A stretch of 17,215 bases of DNA, taken from an uncultured Prevotella sp. (lineage in GTDB: Bacteria; Bacteroidota; Bacteroidia; Bacteroidales; Bacteroidaceae). Below, one piece after another: positions 7,514-14,616 of this stretch; positions within the stretch are counted from its first letter, which is position 1; each line of letters begins with the position of its first letter. Position numbers and translations under genes: made by a program. The stretch is from contig CALCHM010000120.1 of the NCBI GenBank assembly GCA_937901345.1, forward strand, positions 1-17,215, given 5' to 3'. Below the pieces are notes generated by a model that was given only the letters and a program-made list of their open reading frames with translations, did not search any database and was not told the DNA's origin.

Positions 7514-8401
7514 TTAGGGGCATAGCGATGCATGACTCATTTGCGCAGCTTCGTTGTTGGGAAGGTTCTTAAGGTAGAATACGGGAATGCGCGAAATGAC
7601 TTTAGTTACAGTATCGCATATTTTATTGTAAGAAGCATGATCCCATACCATGGTAGAGCATGAAGAGAGTACGCAGGCAAATGCATGAACTGGTGGAAGT
7701 TTTCTGATTTCATTATAGGGGGCTTGCTCCAGTCGTAAGAATCCTCCTGTTAATTTGCGCAATGCGCGATAACAGGGTGTCTTTCCGCTCCATGGCGTTC
7801 CATAAACATAGATGTTCCCATCGGGATGCATGCGAATAGCAGGATTGTCATCATTAAGGAGCTCTGCCGTTTCAAAGTTATCTAACCATAACTTACAGTG
7901 CGTACTCTTTCCCGTTCCACTTTTGCCAAGGAAGAGGTAACCCTTATCATCAATCATGGGCACAGAAGCGTGGACCAGCAAAATGTCATGATAGGCTCCG
8001 CTAAATGCGAAGCAAATCATAATAGCATTGTTGAGTCCAAATTGCTTCGTGTCTTCATCCGCAGCTATCAAGGTTGCCTTACACTTCGTGAAATCAGCAT
8101 TCGCTTCAAGCACACAAGAAGGGTTTCCTTCAGGCGAAGCAATATGAATGGCATAACCATCATCGGCGAGTTTGTAAATACCATGATTAGCGCCTCCGCA
8201 ATCAAATTGTCCAATTTCTTCACCGTGTGGGAGGCTGTCGCATAATGACTTACCCACTTTCAGACTAAACATTAAGGGTTCGTCGGCACTGTTTTTGATA
8301 TGAAATGCAGGAAAAGAGGGCAACATGTGCCTGTTGTCCTCTTTGTCCAAGAATTCAATATGAAAATTCATGTCTGCGACACGAAAGTAGAGATTATCCA
8401 T
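7514..8401 (-). CDS. HPr kinase/phosphorylase-like P-loop protein
   Basis: The 295-residue protein has an N-terminal half of strands with no recognised domain and a C-terminal half like the catalytic domain of HPr kinase. LVHASVP has H144 in the place of the catalytic histidine. LFLGKSGTGKSTH (157-168) is a Walker A loop, and LLNDDNPAIR (181-190) corresponds to the acidic DD pair of the family. GTPWSGK (201-207) follows. Members of this branch are not the sugar-regulating HPrK. Related proteins in lasso and similar peptide clusters phosphorylate a serine of the peptide. Here the neighbours are a peptidase and a PqqD-like protein, so a peptide or protein substrate is likely but unproven. The gene heads a three-gene unit with a TATCTTTA promoter element about 30 nt upstream of its ATG. 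Confidence 0.8.
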   Translation of the reverse strand: MDNLYFRVADMNFHIEFLDKEDNRHMLPSFPAFHIKNSADEPLMFSLKVGKSLCDSLPHGEEIGQFDCGGANHGIYKLADDGYAIHIASPEGNPSCVLEANADFTKCKATLIAADEDTKQFGLNNAIMICFAFSGAYHDILLVHASVPMIDDKGYLFLGKSGTGKSTHCKLWLDNFETAELLNDDNPAIRMHPDGNIYVYGTPWSGKTPCYRALRKLTGGFLRLEQAPYNEIRKLPPVHAFACVLSSCSTMVWDHASYNKICDTVTKVISRIPVFYLKNLPNNEAAQMSHASLCP

Positions 8402-8431
8402 TGATACTGGTAGTAAGTCCGTGTGTTCCTA

Positions 8432-8439
8432 TAAAGATA
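8432..8439 (-). promoter_or_regulatory. Candidate -7 box (TATCTTTA) for the kinase-peptidase-PqqD unit
   Basis: TATCTTTA differs from TAnnTTTG at the last base only and lies 30 nt upstream of the ATG of the HPr-kinase-like gene, predicting a leader of about 24 nt. The rest of the 137-nt gap holds the palindrome CGTTCGTGAACG (8501-8512) and a weak CGTCT/AGACG hairpin followed on the plus strand by a T-run (8530-8537), which has no plus-strand gene to serve. Confidence 0.4.
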
Positions 8440-8538
8440 CCCTATTTAAGGCATCGATATAGGTTAATTGAGTTATAAAAGCAATAGTTTTGTGTTTCGT
8501 TCGTGAACGTCTGGCAATCAGAGACGCCCGTTTTTTTG

Positions 8539-8928
8539 TTACTCTACAGCCTGAAACCTGAAGTCGCTATAATTGATTTCGACAATGCGCTTCCCCTGCT
8601 GCTGTTGCGCCAATTTGCGCATTTTCAAGTAGCGTTTTTCCAACTTCTTACGCTGCTTATGGAAGACAACGACGGAAGTCACATTCGGATGGTCAAAATG
8701 TTGTTGGACGTACGCTCCAAATTGCGCACCAAAGTCAGCGCGGTAATTCAAGAAACCATCTTTACCTATTTGCGCATCAGGGATTTGTTGCATCGTTGAG
8801 ACGTACACGACACTATCTTTCAAACAGGTAGCATAGGCAAACGCGTATACACGTTTTTGTGCTCGCGCGCCTGCTGCAGCCAGCAGCGCCAGGAGCGCGA
8901 ATAAGCAGATTTTATGGATTCGTTGCAT
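8539..8928 (-). CDS. Small secreted protein of unknown function
   Basis: The 129-residue protein begins with a clear signal peptide (MQRIHK, then a Leu/Ala-rich core ending AAGARAQ), predicted to be cleaved near residue 24. The mature part of about 105 residues has a strand-rich start (KRVYAFAYATCLKDSVVYVS), FLNYRADFGAQFGAYV, then TSVVVFHKQRKKLEKRYLKMRKLAQQQQ, a basic helix that may form a short coil, and a final EINYSDFRFQAVE. One cysteine occurs in the mature protein and there is no lipobox, so it is likely periplasmic or exported. I do not recognise a family. It stands alone with a TATTTTTG promoter about 80 nt upstream, and its DNA is more GC-rich than that of its neighbours, most strongly over the signal peptide. 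Confidence 0.65.
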   Translation of the reverse strand: MQRIHKICLFALLALLAAAGARAQKRVYAFAYATCLKDSVVYVSTMQQIPDAQIGKDGFLNYRADFGAQFGAYVQQHFDHPNVTSVVVFHKQRKKLEKRYLKMRKLAQQQQGKRIVEINYSDFRFQAVE

Positions 8929-9007
8929 AGAGGGAGGGTGATGATGTATGGAGATTTGTTGATGCGTTCAACTCGCAGCGCCGTGGCGCCGCTGCCAATT
9001 GAGACTG

Positions 9008-9015
9008 CAAAAATA
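9008..9015 (-). promoter_or_regulatory. Candidate -7 box (TATTTTTG) for the secreted protein gene
   Basis: TATTTTTG on the minus strand fits TAnnTTTG exactly, 80 nt upstream of the ATG. The predicted leader contains a GC-rich arm pair (GCAGCG / CGCTGC, about 8975-8996) able to form a hairpin before the start codon. Confidence 0.5.
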
Positions 9016-9390
9016 CATTTTATCTCTGGAAAAATCTAACGAATGCGCGGAATAATGATGGCCAAACCAGTGTTCAATGACTCATGAAGCGTATGGATGA
9101 ACGTCTCGCCGATGCAAACGTGCAAGGATTTGAAACGCAGGGATGGCGCAGGGTTTTCAAATCATTACTCGTTCGCGAGGTAAGGTAAATGGGTATTGGA
9201 GGTTACTTTTGGGACCTATACTAAAAAGAGGCTGCGCCATAAATGAATTACGACGCAGCCCCTTGCTTTTTAAATGTTTATATAGCTATCAAAGGGATGA
9301 TAGAAATTCTTTAGTCATTACTATCATAGATATACCTCTGACAGGGAGAAATATAGGGATTCTTAAAAAAATCAACCTACCAAATCTTAT
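9016..9390. other. Intergenic stretch with no convincing gene
   Basis: This 375-nt stretch lies between the promoter of the secreted protein gene and the stop of the large adhesin. It holds the terminator at 9230-9260, an imperfect dyad GATTTGAAA / TTTCAAATC (9127-9135 / 9155-9163), and a minus-strand run of 41 sense codons without ATG (9036-9161). Nothing else is supported. Confidence 0.6.
9230..9260 (-). terminator. Terminator after the fimbrial/adhesin operon
   Basis: GGCTGCG (9230-9236) pairs perfectly with CGCAGCC (9254-9260) around a 17-nt loop. On the minus strand the stem is followed by TCTTTTTAG, a good U-run, 130 nt past the stop of the large adhesin. The plus-strand side also has a T-run (CTTTTTAAA), so it could act both ways. 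Confidence 0.7.
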
Positions 9391-12315
9391 TTACTGCTGA
9401 ACAGGTGCTGTAATAACAGAACCATCTACCTTAACTGTTGCGTTGGCTCCAGTTGCTGAGTCCCATTTTGAGATAAATACCATATGTCCATAGGCAGGAG
9501 CAGTACAGTCATTAAACTCAACATTTGCACCCTGAGGGAATGCACTGCTGTTGATTTCAACAGCACCTACAGAAGCAGTATTGCTACTAGCAAACTTACA
9601 ACCTTCAAAAGCAACATCAACGGAACCATTACCATTATCTACGTATACATTTACACAACGATCTGCATAGGTAAACTCACAACCTTCGAAACTAACATTC
9701 TTTGCACTATATGTCCAAACACAATGTTCAGCGCCATTGGAGTTAAGGTTACAGTTTTCGAACTTTGTATCATTAAATAAGAACTGCAAACCGTTGATAT
9801 CACAATTCTTATAAGTTAGACCTGCTGCATTAGCAAAACCCATGTAATTGTTATTGCTGAATTTAAGTGTAACACCTTCAAATGCAAGAGTTGCACCAGT
9901 TACAAACTGATTTCTAGCATCAACTGCTGATGCATCGATAACTGCATTCTTTGTACCTACGAGAGTCAAAGTTTTGCCTCTCAAGTCACCCAATTGTGTC
10001 ATGTTGTAGTTACCAGCACTCAAATTAATTTTTTCAACACCCAACTTAATGAGATCGATAATCTCAGCATTAGAGGAAACTTTAAGGTCTGTATTGAGTG
10101 TAAAATCATAGAACAAACCTGCAGTACTCTTAGCCAAGAAAATTCTGTGACTCGTATCAGGGATATTGTTGAAAGTACAACCCTTCACATTTACGATATG
10201 GTTAACATTTTTGTTGGTTTGGATAGTGATAGCGCCTTCTGTGCCAAAGTCACCATCGAAAGTACAATTCAAAATGTTATAAGTAGCACCAGTGGTATTT
10301 TCGTTAATGTAAATACCCTGTGTACCTACACCATTGAATTTACAATTCTCTATAGTGTAAACACCATTTGCCTTATTGCCAGAACCAAATACTATGTGAC
10401 CCCAAGTCTTAACACCAGATCTCTGTATGATTTCACAGTTACGGATTGTAAAGCTATCAAATAAATCAAGACGAAGTTGTCCACCAGTAGTAGCTGTATG
10501 ACCGAACTTTGTACCTTCTGAACCAATAATAGTTAATGATTTTCTTCCAGGAGTTCCATTGTAAATATCTGCTACATACGTACCAGCTCCTAGATTGATA
10601 GTGTGAGTATTTACGTTCGCTAACGCATTAACAAACTCTTCTTGGCTTTCAACATAAACCACACCAGCGAATTCGTCATTAATAACAACATTATTGAATG
10701 TACCACCCATCACGTTGATAACACCTGCACCATCAGGAACAGTTGCAGCAGGTTTCTGGTTCCAGATAGCACCAGCATCGCTTTCGCGGCCGTTGAATGT
10801 ACCACCGTAGATGTTCATTGTAGCCACAGTAGCATAGCCGTTATGACTTGCTGCATTTGCAAAGTTACGGAAGAGGTTGCGATGGAAAGTGTAAGTACCA
10901 CCATAGATATTCAATGTAACACTACTTGTATTACTATTGTTATCAACGAAAGTAGGAAGCAACGCATCTGGATATTCCAAAGCGGTCATTGTCCAGTTAC
11001 CACCCTTCAAGTTTACGGTACCACCGAGATTGTTAATAAACGCAGCGATGCAATTATCTGCTTTTTTGGTAACGAACTTCACATTACCCTCACCAATAAT
11101 TGTCAATTCACCACCATTAACAACTTCAAAGATTGATGAGCTCACTGTAACATCAGGCATATTTGCTACAAAACCATAACCATTGAGGTCAATTGTAATA
11201 TTCTTGTCAACGCTGAAAAGTTTGCTGTCTGCTACACCATCAAGTGTAGTTTCACCTTCCAACTTGATTGTTTCGCCATCTTGAACAGCAGCCATAGCTT
11301 CTGCAAATGACTTATATTCTACGCCATTGATTGTTGCATAAGGAGCAATAATATTATGATCATCTTCGTAAACAGGATCAACAACGATATTGAATGTGAT
11401 GTTACCAGTCAACAACTTACCGAGAATGTTTGTTCTCCAGTTACGCTGTACAGGAACTGCGTTCAAACCTTGATTAAGTTTGATCTCGCTATAGTAAGTA
11501 TTCTTAGGAGCGAAGACAAAAGCGACATTATCCAATGTAGTCTTAGCATAACCTGTTGTATTATCAGCAGGGAGAATATAACTCATAGAAAGCCAATTGT
11601 ATTTTTCCTTTGTACCATCGCCATCAACATCTACTTCCAAAATTGCAGGATTAGCAGGAATATCTGCAAGTACATAGCTTACTTCTGCTTCTCCACTAAC
11701 TGTTCCATCAAGCAAGTTAAGATTAGTTGCAGCATTCATAATAACTACAGAAGATTTTGCGATTTCGATGCCTGAAGCAACAGCCTCTTTCCAGTCTTGC
11801 TCTGTTACCCCCACATTGATTTGAGCGAAAGGACGCTTCAATTCAACATCAATAGAGGTAGAACCTGTTACAGTAAATTCTACGGTCTTGAAGAAAGCAT
11901 CACGTGTCTCATCGTTGTTTAATGTATTATATGTCTTATAATCCACAGTAACTTGCATGCTGTCAGATACTGTATAAGCATCACAATCGTCATCCTGTGC
12001 CCAGAAAGCTACCTTATAGGTCTGACCCTTAGCCAAGGTAATGCTCTCTGTAGTTGGGAATGTAACTCCAGTTTTCTCTACCTTGTCAATTGTACTGATA
12101 CGCTTACCTTCTTTATCAAATACGGCATACATCAATACATCGGCACTCTTACCATCGCTGATAGCGCGGGTAGCGATACCACCTTCAAGACCAAGTGAGA
12201 ACGACACCTGAGCCTCGTTACCTGACTGAGTTAAACCCAGTTCGTCATTCGAACACGATGTTGCGAGCAACATTCCAGTCGCTGCGAACATTCCTAAGAA
12301 TAAATTCTTGTTCAT
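9391..12315 (-). CDS. Large surface lipoprotein: fimbrillin-like (DUF6562-type) N-terminus and beta-helix adhesin
   Basis: The 974-residue protein starts with a lipoprotein signal (MNKNLFLGMF, then LLATSC with lipidated C21). Residues about 35-315 form a fimbrillin-like domain with the marker RPFAQINVG at 161-169 and a closing strand NILGKLLTGNITFNIVV. After a link (INGVEYKSFAEAMAAVQDG, 329-347) comes a strand-rich region with GGT-type turns: VNLKGGNW (434-441), LNIYGGTY (468-475), MNIYGGTF (500-507), INVMGGTF (533-540). From about 600 to 940 it carries rungs of the form [NGD]-C-x-[FIL], with cysteines at 627, 658, 684, 713, 838, 855, 879, 906 and 937, as in right-handed beta-helices with an inward cysteine ladder. 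There is no C-terminal anchor, so it is probably held by the lipid or fibre. It would be the distal gene of the fimbrial operon and likely an adhesin tip or surface fibre; ligand unknown. Confidence 0.8.
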   Translation of the reverse strand: MNKNLFLGMFAATGMLLATSCSNDELGLTQSGNEAQVSFSLGLEGGIATRAISDGKSADVLMYAVFDKEGKRISTIDKVEKTGVTFPTTESITLAKGQTYKVAFWAQDDDCDAYTVSDSMQVTVDYKTYNTLNNDETRDAFFKTVEFTVTGSTSIDVELKRPFAQINVGVTEQDWKEAVASGIEIAKSSVVIMNAATNLNLLDGTVSGEAEVSYVLADIPANPAILEVDVDGDGTKEKYNWLSMSYILPADNTTGYAKTTLDNVAFVFAPKNTYYSEIKLNQGLNAVPVQRNWRTNILGKLLTGNITFNIVVDPVYEDDHNIIAPYATINGVEYKSFAEAMAAVQDGETIKLEGETTLDGVADSKLFSVDKNITIDLNGYGFVANMPDVTVSSSIFEVVNGGELTIIGEGNVKFVTKKADNCIAAFINNLGGTVNLKGGNWTMTALEYPDALLPTFVDNNSNTSSVTLNIYGGTYTFHRNLFRNFANAASHNGYATVATMNIYGGTFNGRESDAGAIWNQKPAATVPDGAGVINVMGGTFNNVVINDEFAGVVYVESQEEFVNALANVNTHTINLGAGTYVADIYNGTPGRKSLTIIGSEGTKFGHTATTGGQLRLDLFDSFTIRNCEIIQRSGVKTWGHIVFGSGNKANGVYTIENCKFNGVGTQGIYINENTTGATYNILNCTFDGDFGTEGAITIQTNKNVNHIVNVKGCTFNNIPDTSHRIFLAKSTAGLFYDFTLNTDLKVSSNAEIIDLIKLGVEKINLSAGNYNMTQLGDLRGKTLTLVGTKNAVIDASAVDARNQFVTGATLAFEGVTLKFSNNNYMGFANAAGLTYKNCDINGLQFLFNDTKFENCNLNSNGAEHCVWTYSAKNVSFEGCEFTYADRCVNVYVDNGNGSVDVAFEGCKFASSNTASVGAVEINSSAFPQGANVEFNDCTAPAYGHMVFISKWDSATGANATVKVDGSVITAPVQQ

Positions 12316-12345
12316 TTTGTTAAATTTTAAATGTTATACAAAAAG

Positions 12346-12456
12346 TTACTTTGATTTCTTGTTTCTTAAAGTCTGACACATTCCTTTGAATGTCTCACCC
12401 TTTGTCGAGGGTTGTCCTACATAGGCAGAATGGGCATTATCATCAATCTGTTGCAT
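12346..12456 (-). CDS. Candidate 36-codon small ORF between the two fimbrillin-like genes
   Basis: The 244-nt gap between the two lipoprotein genes contains an ATG-started frame for MQQIDDNAHSAYVGQPSTKG and 16 more, mostly basic, residues (one cysteine). It ends 30 nt before the adhesin start. It has no signal peptide and I do not recognise it. The same DNA can form two small hairpins in tandem, ACATTC/GAATGT (12378-12393) and ACCCT/AGGGT (12397-12412), so the stretch may instead be an RNA element that sets the ratio of the two proteins. TAACTTTT just upstream of the adhesin is a near match to a -7 box and could give the adhesin its own promoter. Confidence 0.3.
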   Translation of the reverse strand: MQQIDDNAHSAYVGQPSTKGETFKGMCQTLRNKKSK

Positions 12457-12559
12457 GCTGCTGATGCAGGGTTAAGGTTTTGGAATATGTTCCTCACCTT
12501 TGCGAATTCTATTTGATTTCTGTTCTGTTCGGTTTCTTAATACGTTATTAGGATTATTT

Positions 12560-13645
12560 TTAGGGGAAAAATAGATTATGTTCTCCGTCGAAATCGGGAT
12601 TGATGGTAACACCTTCCGATGATTCCGACATTAGGAATCTACCAGTCATTATAGTATGATGACTACGCTTCAATGGGACTTCAATTGGTTTGGTCAAGGA
12701 GATTTGTGTGCCCTCATTATCGCAAATGCCAATCTTCATGGTTACTGCCGACTTCTTGCCGTTTACAAATACATAGTCAAACCCCATTGTTGCCTCCGAA
12801 TCGGAGAGTTGGGTCAATGTAGATTCAAACATCACTCCCGTTGAGGAATCTACGGGTTTGTCGGTGTTCATGCTGTATGTGTCTGGCATAAATCCCACAT
12901 AGTAGAACACCACCTTGTAGTCCTCGATATCTACGGTTCTTGTCGGGGTTTCAATATTTGATGATCCTTTGTCCCCGTTGCCTTTCGAAGCAATACGGAC
13001 AGACTCCTTATAGATAAAATCTACCAAATCATTGGTTACAAACTCAAACTTGGCAAGAGGACGCTGCATCATTATATCCAGTGTATCGGGCAGTTGTTCC
13101 ACAATATCCGCTACGAGCGATATAGTGTTTGAACCTCTGAATGCATCACGGTAGTCATTGTTACCCATGTGGTCGCCTTGCAGTCTGATTTCAGCAAAGT
13201 TGGCTGCATTGTAGCAATGACTGTTGTTTGTTGTCTGCACCAAGTCCGACCATACCATCACATTGTAGTTGCCTGGAAGAACATCAAGAATCACTTCATG
13301 GTCGTAACCCTCTGATATCTCTTTCGTGAATACGAACTCCTGTGTATAGTTAGATATGCTGCGCATACTCTCCGATACGGGATAGGTGCGGACGATGTAG
13401 CGTATCATGCCATAATCGAGGTGATTGTCGTAGGTCTCTCCTAAACCCTGCTCTATGAATGAATCTCTATCGTAGAGGTGTTTCCATTCGGTCATATCTG
13501 TTTCATAGTTCAGGCGAAGATGTAGTTTTACATACTCTGGTGTCTCCGGCCACTCATGCACATCACAAGCGGTCAGCATACCTACTGTTATAATAAGTAT
13601 GAGACTTTTTATATTCAGAATGACGGTTCTAATCTTTCTCATCAT
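12560..13645 (-). CDS. Fimbrillin-like lipoprotein (DUF6562/FimB-Mfa2 type)
   Basis: The 361-residue protein has a lipoprotein signal ending MLTAC (C27) and then the pattern of Bacteroidales fimbrial accessory lipoproteins: LHLRLNYETDMTEW with an acidic turn, DVLPGNYNVMVWSDL at about 122-136, RPLAKFEFVTNDL at about 195-207, paralleling the RPFAQINV of the large adhesin, and a C-terminal strand HHTIMTGRFLM. I expect export, lipidation and a role as anchor, minor or tip subunit. Its start overlaps the stop of the DUF3575 gene as ATGA, and AAGGAGGA lies just upstream, a strong Shine-Dalgarno that is uncommon in Bacteroidetes. This decides the start and implies coupled translation. A second ATG follows directly (13642) and would be three bases shorter. 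Confidence 0.75.
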   Translation of the reverse strand: MMRKIRTVILNIKSLILIITVGMLTACDVHEWPETPEYVKLHLRLNYETDMTEWKHLYDRDSFIEQGLGETYDNHLDYGMIRYIVRTYPVSESMRSISNYTQEFVFTKEISEGYDHEVILDVLPGNYNVMVWSDLVQTTNNSHCYNAANFAEIRLQGDHMGNNDYRDAFRGSNTISLVADIVEQLPDTLDIMMQRPLAKFEFVTNDLVDFIYKESVRIASKGNGDKGSSNIETPTRTVDIEDYKVVFYYVGFMPDTYSMNTDKPVDSSTGVMFESTLTQLSDSEATMGFDYVFVNGKKSAVTMKIGICDNEGTQISLTKPIEVPLKRSHHTIMTGRFLMSESSEGVTINPDFDGEHNLFFP

Positions 13646-14367
13646 GTTCCTCCTTTCTTCTTCAAGTCAAACGAATATGAGAAAGATACCGCTGCGTGGT
13701 CAATCCCCCAATAGGTCTTCTTGATGGTCTCTATCATCAGTCCGCCTTTTGTGTTGGGAGTATTGTAGAACTTGTCGTGGTGTGTTGTATATGCTCCTGC
13801 TCCGAGTGAGAACTCTACACGCCAACGGTTGTTCTTGCTGATAGGTAAACGATAACCCATGCTCACACCACCACCGATGGCAGGAGTGTTACAGTTATGG
13901 TCTTGATAGCGGTAATCTCCGTCAAACGCTACATTATAATATGCCAATCCGAAGTGTGCACCAGCGAAGAACCCGTCATTTTCATCCGACAACCAATAGC
14001 GGAACTCTGGTTGAACGGCAAAGGTGCGGAACTTGATGGTTGATTTGAAGTAGTCCCAAGCCGAATAATAGACTGGAAGTGTAAACGACCAATGCTTCGC
14101 CAAATCTATTTCAGCTGCAACATTGGCAATAGCCAACCCCAAACCAAGAGTATTGGTCTTGATATGCAGATTGCGATTCCATTCCCCAGCTTTAAGAAAA
14201 TCTATTTTCTCCTGCATACGTACTGCATTGTCTGACTTTGTGGAATCTATGACAGAACAATTCACTCGGAAATCAACACAAATTTCCGAGCTACTCTCTT
14301 GTGAATACGCAACACATACATTAAACAGTAAGAGAATCAGTGTTATACAATATTTCTTAATGCACAT
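13642..14367 (-). CDS. DUF3575 family outer-membrane-associated protein
   Basis: From the chosen start the protein has 241 residues with a signal peptide (MCIKKYCITLILLLFNVC, then AYSQ). The mature part is rich in beta strands with the DUF3575 pattern: HIKTNTLGLGLAIANVAAEI, an aromatic WDYF, FAVQPEFRYWL, FAGAHFGLAYY, GGGVSMGYRLPI, WRVEFSLGAGAY and a last strand AVSFSYSFDLK. The family is predicted to form a small barrel-like outer membrane protein and often accompanies fimbrial genes in Bacteroidales. An ATG at 14430 is in frame, but the -7 box TAAATTTG at 14418-14425 lies downstream of it, so the mRNA could not include it. The 14367 start also begins the signal peptide cleanly. It is the first gene of the operon under the invertible promoter and overlaps the next gene by four bases. 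Confidence 0.8.
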   Translation of the reverse strand: MCIKKYCITLILLLFNVCVAYSQESSSEICVDFRVNCSVIDSTKSDNAVRMQEKIDFLKAGEWNRNLHIKTNTLGLGLAIANVAAEIDLAKHWSFTLPVYYSAWDYFKSTIKFRTFAVQPEFRYWLSDENDGFFAGAHFGLAYYNVAFDGDYRYQDHNCNTPAIGGGVSMGYRLPISKNNRWRVEFSLGAGAYTTHHDKFYNTPNTKGGLMIETIKKTYWGIDHAAVSFSYSFDLKKKGGT

Positions 14368-14383
14368 ATATCTGAACAATAGG

Positions 14384-14408
14384 TCACTACTCTTGGTAAG
14401 AGAAGTGA
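14384..14408 (-). repeat. Left recombination site and leader dyad
   Basis: The 13-bp left repeat (14390-14402) is itself a dyad, CTCTT-GGT-AAGAG, and the symmetry continues outward: TCACT (14384-14388) pairs with AGTGA (14404-14408), with one A/A mismatch on the way. The arms are 11 bp around a 3-nt centre. In the orientation seen here the dyad lies in the 5' leader of the fimbrial mRNA, near its predicted 5' end, and could fold into an RNA hairpin. The right copy (14604-14616) keeps only the inner 5-bp arms. Confidence 0.6.
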
Positions 14409-14411
14409 TAA

Positions 14412-14480
14412 GCGTTGCAAATTTATACATTTTTTAAAAAGAGGAATAGAATAATGTAAAAAATAAATTTTATGCAACGC
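14412..14480. repeat. Inner inverted repeat GCGTTGCA / TGCAACGC
   Basis: GCGTTGCA (14412-14419) and TGCAACGC (14473-14480) face each other, followed inward by AATTTA and TAAATT with a 3-nt offset. The left arm overlaps the -7 box of the fimbrial promoter. The right arm comes with TAAATTTT, a one-off -7 box on the opposite strand. This could be a regulator-binding pair or the remains of a duplicated promoter. Confidence 0.4.
14418..14425 (-). promoter_or_regulatory. -7 box (TAAATTTG) of the fimbrial operon promoter, inside the invertible segment
   Basis: TAAATTTG on the minus strand fits TAnnTTTG exactly. The predicted start of transcription, about 14410, lies inside the segment, so the transcript crosses the left repeat and reaches the DUF3575 ATG after about 43 nt. 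No clear -33 TTTG sits 19-21 nt upstream; the spacer side is A/T-rich. Confidence 0.65.
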
Positions 14481-14603
14481 AAAATATCAATTTTATGCAA
14501 AAATTTAGAAGGTGTTGGATAGCAAAATAGATTGTTGAGTAAACTTCATCGTATCGATATAAATAACCTCTTCGTAATCAATATGAATGTTCTGCATAAC
14601 CCA

Positions 14604-14616
14604 CTCTTACCAAGAG
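14604..14616 (+). repeat. Right inverted repeat of the invertible segment
   Basis: CTCTTACCAAGAG is the exact complement of 14390-14402. It sits in the 28-bp space after the recombinase gene. Downstream, TTGTTCAACAATCT (14626-14639) repeats TTGTTCA and also pairs with AGATTGTTGA inside the segment (14529-14538), giving several ATTGTT[CG]A copies that could be accessory binding sites. Confidence 0.7.

Larger units (their letters stand above)
14390..14616. other. Invertible promoter segment of the fimbrial operon (227 bp)
   Basis: CTCTTGGTAAGAG at 14390-14402 and its exact complement at 14604-14616 bound a 201-bp interior. An outer pair, TGAACAA (14373-14379) and TTGTTCA (14626-14632), extends the sites imperfectly. 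The interior holds the -7 box TAAATTTG facing the fimbrial operon and no gene. The right repeat is 28 bp from the end of a tyrosine recombinase gene and the left repeat is 22 bp from the DUF3575 start. Inverted repeats around a promoter next to a recombinase are the known layout of DNA-inversion switches in Bacteroidales surface loci. As drawn, the promoter points into the operon (ON). That it actually inverts is inference. Confidence 0.75.

Noticed and set aside
8501..8537. Plus-strand hairpin with T-run as a terminator
   Set aside because: The stem is only 5 bp and no plus-strand gene precedes it; on the minus strand it has no U-run after it.
9484..12198. Long plus-strand open frames opposite the large adhesin
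   Set aside because: They are mirror frames of a strong minus-strand gene, with composition and residues unlike real proteins and no promoters or signals.
14368..14430. Upstream in-frame ATG for the DUF3575 gene
   Set aside because: The -7 promoter box lies inside this extension and the signal peptide begins cleanly at 14367.
14390..14616. The 13-bp inverted repeats as a terminator of the recombinase gene
   Set aside because: The arms are 201 nt apart with no U-run after a stem; the distance fits a recombination substrate, not a hairpin.
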